From Desulfobulbaceae bacterium (GTDB lineage: Bacteria > Desulfobacterota > Desulfobulbia > Desulfobulbales > Desulfocapsaceae): a stretch of DNA of 33,029 nucleotides. Of this stretch, positions 19,051-25,147 are shown piece after piece (the stretch's first letter is position 1; each line of letters opens with the position of its first letter). Location of the stretch: NCBI GenBank assembly GCA_031287565.1, contig JAITSS010000051.1, positions 1-33,029 on the forward strand, read 5' to 3'. A program made the position numbers and the translations under genes. Under the pieces are notes generated by a model that saw only the letters and a program-made list of their open reading frames with translations, was not told where the DNA came from and made no database searches.

Positions 19051-20010
19051 TTATGCCGTGGTGACATTCATTTCGTGCAGAATTTCCGCGAGTATTTCAT
19101 CGCCACCCAAATTCAGTATTTCTTCAGCCAGCAAAGCGCCGGATAGAGCCGCTTCAACGTCGCGCAATGAAAGTATTTTTTTCTCCCGCACTATCATTTT
19201 TTCACCATTTAAAGAAGCTATACCAGCATTGAGGCGAATTCCGTTTCGTTCCGCGATGGCGTGCGCGAAAACGGGAATACTGCATCCACCTTTCATCTTT
19301 TGCAGAAAAGCGCGCTCAGCCAATAGGCAAATTTCTGTCTCGCCGTGGTTGATCCGCCGCCTGATTTCCGCTTTTTTTTCCCAGTCGAGACGCATCGCCG
19401 CTTCAACCGCGATCGTTCCCTGGCCGACCGGCGGAATAAATTGGTCAAGCGGAAATTCATGGATAATCATGTTGCCAAAACCCATTCTGGCAACACCGGC
19501 GTAAGCAAGCAACAGAGCGTCACACAGACCCTGTCGCATCTTTTTAATGCGGGTTTGCAGGTTGCCGCGCACGTCGATAATTTCGACCGATGGGTAATAT
19601 TTTTTCAAAAAGGCTTTTCGTCGCGCCGAAGATGTGCCGATACGCAGTGGCCTAGTTTTATCCGATATATCAATATCACCTCGATCACTGATCAAAATAT
19701 CATGAGCTTTTTCCCTTTTTGTGAAAGCGATTATTTCCAACCCAGCCGGTAAAGTGGATTGCATATCTTTGGCGCTATGCACCGCGATATCGCTTTCTCC
19801 GGCCAGAAGTTTTTTTTCCAGCTCGGCGGTGAAAATTCCCTTGCCGCCAATTTTCGCTATTTTAGGTATGGGCGCATCAAGGTTCAAGTCGCCCATGGTT
19901 TCCATGGTGGCAAGGGCGATCTCATGACCTTCAGATGTAAGCGATTCCGCGACAAATCGCGTCTGCCACAAGGCCAATTCACTCTTTCTGCTGATTACAT
20001 TTATTTTCAT
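19051..20010 (-). CDS. hemC: Porphobilinogen deaminase (hydroxymethylbilane synthase)
   Basis: HemC joins four porphobilinogen units into hydroxymethylbilane, the precursor of heme, siroheme and corrinoids. The 319-residue protein has SRKSELALWQTRFV at the N-terminus, the catalytic Asp82 in HSAKDM, and the Arg motifs GTSSARRKAFL and DVRGNLQTRI. The dipyrromethane cofactor attaches at Cys243 in KMKGGCSIPVFAHA. HSAKDMQSTLP departs slightly from the usual HSxKDVP. No other tetrapyrrole gene is nearby; it is placed between parB and dnaN, so its transcription is probably shared with the replication genes. Confidence 0.96.
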   Translation of the reverse strand: MKINVISRKSELALWQTRFVAESLTSEGHEIALATMETMGDLNLDAPIPKIAKIGGKGIFTAELEKKLLAGESDIAVHSAKDMQSTLPAGLEIIAFTKREKAHDILISDRGDIDISDKTRPLRIGTSSARRKAFLKKYYPSVEIIDVRGNLQTRIKKMRQGLCDALLLAYAGVARMGFGNMIIHEFPLDQFIPPVGQGTIAVEAAMRLDWEKKAEIRRRINHGETEICLLAERAFLQKMKGGCSIPVFAHAIAERNGIRLNAGIASLNGEKMIVREKKILSLRDVEAALSGALLAEEILNLGGDEILAEILHEMNVTTA

Positions 20011-20137
20011 TTTTTATAACATATTTTTTGGAAAAAAGACACCGTTTCGGTCGAAAAACTCAATTTTTATATGAAATTGCGCCAAATTGCGGAATTTAGA
20101 GTGAACCAATGAAAAAACAGGAAAAAATAGATAAATT
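20011..20137 (-). promoter_or_regulatory. AT-rich parB-hemC intergenic region with phased repeats and a parS-like dyad
   Basis: These 127 bases separate parB from hemC and must include any promoter for the hemC-dnaN-gyrBA run. Two AAATTGCG copies (20074-20081 and 20084-20091) are spaced ten bases apart, one helical turn. Nearby, GTTTCGGTCGAAAA (20044-20057) is a dyad with the arm sequence and four-base spacing of a parS site, but without its CACGTG centre. A TATAAA-like box on the minus strand lies between them. No convincing -35 was found. Confidence 0.35.
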
Positions 20138-20992
20138 TCAGTTATTAAGCAGCAGGCCGCATAATCTATCCAATTCCGCCGGAGAAGAATATTCTATTTC
20201 TATCCGTCCTCTGCCGCGATTTTGGCTTATTTTTACCGATGTTCCGAAACGCGAATATATTTTGTTTGTCAGATCAATGATTTTAGGGTCGGTCTCATTC
20301 TTTTTTTCTTCTGGTGGCGACGGTTCCAGACTTTCCTTCTTCACTAATTTTTCTGTTTGTCTGACGGAAAGATGTTTTAATACCACTTCATCGCGTATTT
20401 TTTTCAATAATTCCGGTTCATCAACCAATCGCAATAAAGCTCTGGCATGTCCTTCCGACAGCACCGCATCCACCACATCCTGCTTGATATTTTCCGGCAA
20501 ATTAAGAAGCCGTAGCATATTAGTGATGGTGGAACGTTTTTTTCCTACCCGCTTCGCGGTTTCTTCCTGTGTATAACCAAAAGAATTAATGAGTTTTTGA
20601 TAGGCTTCGGCCTCTTCAATGGCGTTCAGATCGGTGCGCTGGACGTTTTCTATCAGGGCTAATTCCAGCAAATGGTCATCGCGATCAATTTCCATTACCA
20701 CTACGGGAATTTCGTTGAGACCCGCTATTTTCGCGGCGCGAAGTCGGCGTTCGCCAGCCACTAATTCAAAACAATCCGGCTCATTGGTTTTTTTGACTAT
20801 GAGCGGCTGAATAACACCATTTTCCCGTATCGAATCAGCAAGTTCCGTAAGAAGCTCATCGTCGAAACGTAGACGCGGCTGAAACCGGTTTGGTTGAATA
20901 TGCTCAATATTGCAGCGGAAAAATTTATTTTCGTCTGGAGTGTCGCCAAAAAGCAGGCTGACTCCCTGACCAAGCGCGGAATGTTTAGCCAC
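20138..20992 (-). CDS. parB: Chromosome-partitioning protein ParB (CTP-dependent DNA clamp)
   Basis: ParB loads at parS sites near the origin and, with ParA, separates sister chromosomes. From the GTG at 20992 the protein has 284 residues. It has the N-terminal CTPase motifs VAGERRLRAAKIAGL and IENVQRTDLNAIEEAEAY, a helix-turn-helix DNA-binding region (TQEETAKRVGKKRSTITNMLRLL), a charged linker, and a C-terminal dimerisation domain ending CGLLLNN. The GTG is preferred because AGGAG stands seven bases before it, and translation from it gives MAKHSALGQG, the usual ParB start. The longer frame from 21088 would overlap parA by about 100 bases. The chosen start overlaps the parA stop by eight bases. 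Confidence 0.96.
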   Translation of the reverse strand: MAKHSALGQGVSLLFGDTPDENKFFRCNIEHIQPNRFQPRLRFDDELLTELADSIRENGVIQPLIVKKTNEPDCFELVAGERRLRAAKIAGLNEIPVVVMEIDRDDHLLELALIENVQRTDLNAIEEAEAYQKLINSFGYTQEETAKRVGKKRSTITNMLRLLNLPENIKQDVVDAVLSEGHARALLRLVDEPELLKKIRDEVVLKHLSVRQTEKLVKKESLEPSPPEEKKNETDPKIIDLTNKIYSRFGTSVKISQNRGRGRIEIEYSSPAELDRLCGLLLNN

Positions 20993-21764
20993 CAATTCGC
21001 TCCTGCTTTCGTAAAAATTCCTTGGCGAGTTCAATATAGGCGACGGCTCCGGCCGATTTCGCGTCATAATCAAGGACGCTACGTCCATGGCTGGGCGCCT
21101 CGCTCAGGCGAACATTGCGTGGAATCACTGTCTTAAACATATACGGCGCGAAATGCCGACTTATTTCCTCACCGACTTGATGCGCCAATCTGTTTCTTTT
21201 GTCAAACATGGTTAGAAGCAAACCTTCTATATACAAATCGGGATTAAAACCACGTTTTACCGAACGAATGGTATTGACGAGCTGAGCCAGTCCTTCCATG
21301 GCGAAATATTCGCATTGCACCGGCACTAAAACCGATACTCCGGATGTTAAGGCGTTCACAGTCAGAAGTCCAAGGGAAGGCGGGCAATCAATAAAAATAA
21401 AATCGTATGTATCGCGTGGCTCGGCCAAAATTAGACTCAGACATTTCTCCCGCTTATCCTGACTTATAAGTTCTAGTTCGGCGGCAACCAGATCAATGGT
21501 GGCCGGGATAATATCCAAACCGGGAACCGAAGTGGGACAAATCGCTTCTTTCACATCACAGGCGGCGCCATACAAGGTGTAGAGATTTTTTTCTCTTTTT
21601 TTCGCCGCCACGCCCAAACCGCTGGAGGTGTTACCCTGGGGGTCGGAATCAACCACCAACACTTTTTTTTGCAGGCCAGTTAAGGCCGCCGCCAGATTGA
21701 TCGTTGTTGTCGTTTTACCAACGCCGCCCTTTTGATTGGCGATAGCCACTATTTTTGCGGACAT
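20985..21764 (-). CDS. parA: Chromosome-partitioning ATPase ParA (Soj family)
   Basis: ParA is a Walker-type ATPase that forms nucleoid-bound gradients which pull ParB-bound origins apart. The 259-residue protein begins with the deviant Walker A motif IANQKGGVGKTTTTINLAAAL. It continues with VVDSDPQGNTSSGLGV (switch I), FIFIDCPPSLGLLTVNAL (Walker B), and the C-terminal VIPRNVRLSEAPSHGRSVLDYD. It lacks the N-terminal helix-turn-helix of plasmid type I ParA, so it is the chromosomal type. It overlaps parB by eight bases. gidA (mnmG) and gidB (rsmG), frequent neighbours of parAB, are absent. Confidence 0.97.
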   Translation of the reverse strand: MSAKIVAIANQKGGVGKTTTTINLAAALTGLQKKVLVVDSDPQGNTSSGLGVAAKKREKNLYTLYGAACDVKEAICPTSVPGLDIIPATIDLVAAELELISQDKREKCLSLILAEPRDTYDFIFIDCPPSLGLLTVNALTSGVSVLVPVQCEYFAMEGLAQLVNTIRSVKRGFNPDLYIEGLLLTMFDKRNRLAHQVGEEISRHFAPYMFKTVIPRNVRLSEAPSHGRSVLDYDAKSAGAVAYIELAKEFLRKQERIGG

Positions 21765-21842
21765 GTATCTTCTTTGGCAAAGGAAAAAAATCGGCGACCA
21801 CTGCGCTGGAGCGGATATTCTGACGGCGGATTTACAGCGCCA

Positions 21843-21873
21843 AAATTCTCATAGAGATAAATCATAAGAATTT
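21843..21873 (-). terminator. AT-rich hairpin after the glycine-zipper lipoprotein gene
   Basis: On the minus strand AAATTCT pairs with AGAATTT, and the stem extends through A-T and two G-T pairs to about 11 pairs around a nine-base loop. It starts at the last base of the lipoprotein stop codon. No clear T-run follows, so it may instead protect the 3' end of the mRNA or end transcription weakly. Confidence 0.4.
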
Positions 21874-22316
21874 CACTGTAAAACCCATTGACCGCTGCCG
21901 TCGCGACAAGCGGTGGTAACTGCGCGCTCGGTTTTACCATCAATGACCGCCAGAACTTCGGCTTTACGACAGGGCTGGCCGTTATCCCGCATCACCGCCG
22001 CCTGTGGTGTCACTGTGTAGTTGTTGCCAGTATCCGGATTCACCCAACTGCTCGGCTGACCGGAAACCCCAGTCTCGTAGACCGCGTTCAACTTCTGCTG
22101 ATCGACTTTATCCATCTCGTTGCCGATGATATAGCCGAGCATCGTGCCAACCGCCACGCCGATCAAGGTGCCACCAGTGTTGCGGCCAATAGTTTGTCCG
22201 ATGACCGCGCCACTAGCCGCGCCAATCGCGGCACCAGATTGCGCCCGGTTATATTCGCCAGCGCAACCGGAAATGAATGTGAAAATAATCGCCGCTGCCA
22301 GTATTTTCTTGTTCAT
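21873..22316 (-). CDS. Glycine-zipper outer-membrane lipoprotein (17 kDa surface antigen family)
   Basis: The 147-residue product starts with a lipoprotein signal peptide and lipobox ISGC (lipidated Cys18). Residues 27-68 form a glycine-zipper pair of segments (AAIGAASGAVIGQTIG and GTLIGVAVGTMLGYIIGNEM). This is the membrane-inserting pattern of the Rickettsia 17 kDa antigen and SlyB-type proteins. The C-terminal 80 residues form a soluble domain with WVNPDTGNNYTVTPQ and a cysteine pair (PCRKAEVL, TACRDGSGQW) typical of the surface-antigen group. GGGAGG six bases before the ATG and a perfect -10 box (22365-22370) support this start. A structural role in the envelope is likely; the exact function is unknown. 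Confidence 0.88.
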   Translation of the reverse strand: MNKKILAAAIIFTFISGCAGEYNRAQSGAAIGAASGAVIGQTIGRNTGGTLIGVAVGTMLGYIIGNEMDKVDQQKLNAVYETGVSGQPSSWVNPDTGNNYTVTPQAAVMRDNGQPCRKAEVLAVIDGKTERAVTTACRDGSGQWVLQ

Positions 22317-22364
22317 CAGAAGCCTCCCGCATGAAAATTATCGAAAACCGTAATACAGCTCGCT

Positions 22365-22370
22365 ATTATA
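22365..22370 (-). promoter_or_regulatory. Perfect -10 box for the glycine-zipper lipoprotein gene
   Basis: TATAAT on the minus strand lies about 50 bases before the ATG at 22316. No good -35 hexamer is visible 16-18 bases upstream (candidates are TATGCG/ATGCGT), so another activator or an alternative sigma factor may be involved. Confidence 0.5.
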
Positions 22371-22472
22371 CTTCTTTTTCACGGAAAACGCATACATTAC
22401 CCATGGTTTATCACTAGAATTTTTTCGCTGAATTTCAATAAGATATGTATGATTTTCCGCGAAATGGCCCAT

Positions 22473-22542
22473 TTATCGACACGGTAAGTATTTTAATATT
22501 TTATATTTACTATTTATTGTCCTTTATTATGGCTGTGAACAG
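22473..22542. other. Candidate replication origin core (AT-rich, DnaA-box-like flanks)
   Basis: TTATCGACA (22473-22481) differs by one base from the DnaA consensus TTATCCACA. TGTGAACAG (22534-22542) matches the reverse consensus at 7 of 9. Between them lie about 50 bases that are almost all A or T (around 22487-22530), like a DNA-unwinding element. The site coincides with the change in gene orientation and adjoins parAB, dnaN and gyrBA. No perfect DnaA box was found, so this remains inference. Confidence 0.35.
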
Positions 22543-22709
22543 GTTGAAAAACTTTTTAACATGCTGAAATTATTTAAAAATTTACTGTTTATTTCTGGTG
22601 TTCGCGTTGTTGGCAAGCTGTGCGGGTCTGTTGAGGAAGAGGATAAAACGAAGAATTTTTTTACAACGAACAAGCCGCGAAGCCGGTTTCTTTTTTCACG
22701 TATCGGCGC

Positions 22710-22738
22710 TTGACAAAGATTTTCGCGCTGTGCAATAT
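22710..22738 (+). promoter_or_regulatory. Candidate sigma-70 promoter for the nitronate monooxygenase-like gene
   Basis: A perfect TTGACA (22710-22715) is followed after 17 bases by CAATAT (22733-22738, 3 of 6 to the -10 consensus). Transcription would start near 22745, giving a leader of about 36 bases. The promoter lies inside the upstream extension of the reading frame, which supports the later start at 22781. Confidence 0.45.
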
Positions 22739-22780
22739 CGTAAACCGCTTTTTTTTCCTTATTTCTTCAACTTGGCTTCC

Positions 22781-23767
22781 ATGAAACTTCCTTCGCTGAC
22801 CATTGGCAAATTCACCGCTTCCTTTCCTCTTATCCAGGGTGGAATGTCGATTCGCGTTTCCACATCTTCTTTAGCCGCGCCGGTCGCCGAATGTGGCGGC
22901 ATTGGCGTAATCGGCGGCTCCGGTATCCCTCCGGAAGAGCTTCAGGCCGATATTCGTAAGGCAAAAAGCATGACTGACGGCATAATCGGCGTTAACATCA
23001 TGTTCGCGATGAAAAATTTTTATAACCTGGTCATGGCCTCGATTGAATCCGGCATAGACATGATCATCACCGGCGCTGGCTTTTCACGCGATATTTTTAA
23101 AATAGGCAAAGAGCACGATGTGCCAGTGGTGATGATCGTCTCCTCGCCGACGTTAGCCAAATTGGCTGAAAAACTCGGCGCGGCGGCGGTGATCGCCGAA
23201 TCCGGCGAAGCGGGTGGCCATCTCGGCACCGATCAACCGTTGCGTTCAATTTTTCCGGCCATCCGCGATGCGATCAAAAAAATTCCGCTGATTGCCGCCG
23301 GCGGCATAACAAACGGCTATGAAATGGCCGAAATGATGGAAAAATATGGCGCGGACGGCGTGCAAATCGCCTCACGTTTTGTTTTAAGCGATGAATGCGA
23401 TGTTTCACCCGCCTTCAAACAAACCTATCTCAACGCCCAGCAAGAAGATATTGTGTTAACCACTTCACCGGTGGGAATGCCTGGTCAGGCTATTAACACA
23501 CCTTTTGTCCATAAGATGAACAGCGGCGAAAACTTTTCCAGTAAAAAGTGTCTAGAAAACTGCCTGAAGCACTGCGATCATCGTTACTGCATCACTGAGC
23601 GGCTGAATATGAGCCGCGTCGGCAATATTGATGAAGGTCTGGTGTTCTCCGGGAGAAATACCTACAAAATGAAAAGTATCCTGCCGGTCGCCGAGATATT
23701 CCGTCAGTTTCGTGAACAGGCCGAATCGGTCTATATGGAAAGAAAGGAATTCGCCTCCGTTTCTTGA
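22781..23767 (+). CDS. Nitronate monooxygenase / FabK-like FMN-dependent oxidoreductase
   Basis: This 328-residue protein is an FMN-binding TIM barrel of the 2-nitropropane dioxygenase/enoyl-ACP reductase II group. Key motifs are PLIQGGMSIRVSTSSLAAP, GGIGVIGGSG, GVNIMFAM, the flavin and active-site loop ESGEAGGHLGTDQP with His147, PLIAAGGITNG and GADGVQIASRFV. SPVGMPGQAI follows. Near the C-terminus Cys257, Cys261, Cys265 and Cys270 form a compact cluster (KKCLENCLKHCDHRYCITERL is split by the metal-like spacing 3, 3 and 4). The ATG at 22781 is chosen because homology begins there; the frame is open back to 22598 but that part is unlike the family and carries the promoter. Whether it oxidises nitronates or reduces enoyl-ACP cannot be settled from sequence alone. 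Confidence 0.85.
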   Translation: MKLPSLTIGKFTASFPLIQGGMSIRVSTSSLAAPVAECGGIGVIGGSGIPPEELQADIRKAKSMTDGIIGVNIMFAMKNFYNLVMASIESGIDMIITGAGFSRDIFKIGKEHDVPVVMIVSSPTLAKLAEKLGAAAVIAESGEAGGHLGTDQPLRSIFPAIRDAIKKIPLIAAGGITNGYEMAEMMEKYGADGVQIASRFVLSDECDVSPAFKQTYLNAQQEDIVLTTSPVGMPGQAINTPFVHKMNSGENFSSKKCLENCLKHCDHRYCITERLNMSRVGNIDEGLVFSGRNTYKMKSILPVAEIFRQFREQAESVYMERKEFASVS

Positions 23768-23785
23768 AAATCCGCCTTGATTCCC

Positions 23786-25144
23786 ATGCAAGAAACACAG
23801 CGGCGGACGACCCTTACGCCGACAGTTTTTGAAAAAGGCCGACATCCACTCAATAAAGAAGATATTGACGTGGATGCCCTTTTTGTTCTCAACCGATTGA
23901 ATAAAGCCGGTTTTTCCTCCTATCTGGTCGGTGGCGGCGTCCGGGATATCTATCTCGGTAAAGTTCCGAAAGATTTCGATATATCGACCAACGCCCGTCC
24001 GGGGCAGGTACGCCACCTCTTTCCACGCAGCGCCATCATCGGTCGTCGCTTTCGTCTGGTCGAAGTTTTTTTTCGCGGCGGTAAAATCATTCAGGTTTCG
24101 ACGCTGCGTTCGCTTTCCGAGCACGATATCGACAGCCCGGATTCGGTTCTGGCCCCGAACAACACATTTGGCACCCTCGAAGAAGACGCGCAACGCCGTG
24201 ATCTAACAATAAATTCTCTTTTTTATGATGTCAGGGATGAAACGGTCATTGATTACGTCGGCGGCGTCGAAGATCTGAAAAACCGCCTGATCCGCCTGGT
24301 CGGCGACCCGGAGCGCCGTTTGCATACCGATCCGGTTCGCGCCCTGCGCGCCATTCGTCACGCCGCCCGTAGCGGTTTCACGATTGAAGAGAAGACCTGG
24401 CAGGCGATTCTTAAACATCGTCAGGAATTATCGCTGTGCCCGCCAACGCGCATCCGTGACGAAATACTAAAGGATTTGCGTGGCGGCCAGGCGGCTGGTT
24501 GGCTGGAGCTGTGTTTGCAGGCTGAAGTCTTCGCGGTGATTTTTCCGCTGTACCGCGACATAGAGATAAACGCGCCAATCACCGACCAACTCATCGCCCT
24601 ATTGCGTCTGCTTGACCGCCTCTGCCGCAGCGGCAAAACGCCGAAAACCGAGTCTTTTCTGTTCGCCCTGCCGGTCATCCCCTACGCCGAGATCAAGTAT
24701 CGGTTTTTTTCAGAAAAGCGCCCAAGCGCCGCCCTCTACCAAATCGGCAAAGCGCTTCGCGCTGACCTTGACCGGGAACTGGCGCAACCGTTAAATATGG
24801 CTCGTGTTGTAAGACAGGAAATGGCCGCTCTGCTGACGCAAACCGCAAATCTCTTGCATCAGCGAACTGTGCGTGGTTGGCCGAAATGGCTACGGGAGAA
24901 AAGCTATTTCGCCGAAGCCGCCTTCCTGTGCAAGTTGTACCTGGAAGCGATGGGCGAAGAAATGGCCGAAGAGACGATGAAATGGCCGGAGATACCGGAA
25001 GCCCTGGCCACGCCTGTCGAAAAACCGGAACCAGCCAAAGCGATCAGGCCGCTGGCTGCGCCGGAATCAGGCAAGGAAAACCGCCTTCCACGCCCGGCTT
25101 CAGCGAGCGACCGGCCAGGCGGTATTTTCGGCTTGAGAAAGTAG
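23786..25144 (+). CDS. pcnB: Poly(A) polymerase I (nucleotidyltransferase)
   Basis: PcnB adds poly(A) tails that mark RNA for decay. The 452-residue class II nucleotidyltransferase has YLVGGGVRDIYLG and the catalytic acidic pair in VPKDFDIST. RRDLTINSLFYD and DPVRALRAIRHAARSGF follow. The sequence IIGRRFRLVEV matches the signature that separates bacterial poly(A) polymerases from CCA-adding enzymes, which favours PcnB over a tRNA nucleotidyltransferase. The C-terminus is Pro/Ala/Glu-rich and poorly conserved. The ATG at 23786 is preferred to an in-frame TTG at 23777; neither has a strong ribosome site. It starts 18 bases after the flavoprotein gene and ends three bases before hypF. Confidence 0.92.
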   Translation: MQETQRRTTLTPTVFEKGRHPLNKEDIDVDALFVLNRLNKAGFSSYLVGGGVRDIYLGKVPKDFDISTNARPGQVRHLFPRSAIIGRRFRLVEVFFRGGKIIQVSTLRSLSEHDIDSPDSVLAPNNTFGTLEEDAQRRDLTINSLFYDVRDETVIDYVGGVEDLKNRLIRLVGDPERRLHTDPVRALRAIRHAARSGFTIEEKTWQAILKHRQELSLCPPTRIRDEILKDLRGGQAAGWLELCLQAEVFAVIFPLYRDIEINAPITDQLIALLRLLDRLCRSGKTPKTESFLFALPVIPYAEIKYRFFSEKRPSAALYQIGKALRADLDRELAQPLNMARVVRQEMAALLTQTANLLHQRTVRGWPKWLREKSYFAEAAFLCKLYLEAMGEEMAEETMKWPEIPEALATPVEKPEPAKAIRPLAAPESGKENRLPRPASASDRPGGIFGLRK

Positions 25145-25147
25145 CGC

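Larger units (their letters stand above)
22317..22780. other. Gene-poor region at the strand switch
   Basis: This 464-base stretch lies between the divergent lipoprotein and flavoprotein genes. It contains a -10 box for the left gene, an AT-rich core with DnaA-box-like sequences at 22473-22545, an unclear stretch at 22561-22700 that may be a decayed lipoprotein signal sequence, and a promoter-like pair for the right gene. No RNA gene was recognised. Confidence 0.7.

Noticed and set aside
21749-21943. A 64-codon minus-strand frame between the lipoprotein gene and parA
   Set aside because: It overlaps the lipoprotein gene and the parA start in another frame, has no family features, and spans the hairpin at 21843-21873.
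22598-22780. A 61-residue N-terminal extension of the nitronate monooxygenase-like protein
   Set aside because: The residues do not resemble the family, and a perfect TTGACA box lies inside the segment; the ATG at 22781 starts exactly where homology begins.
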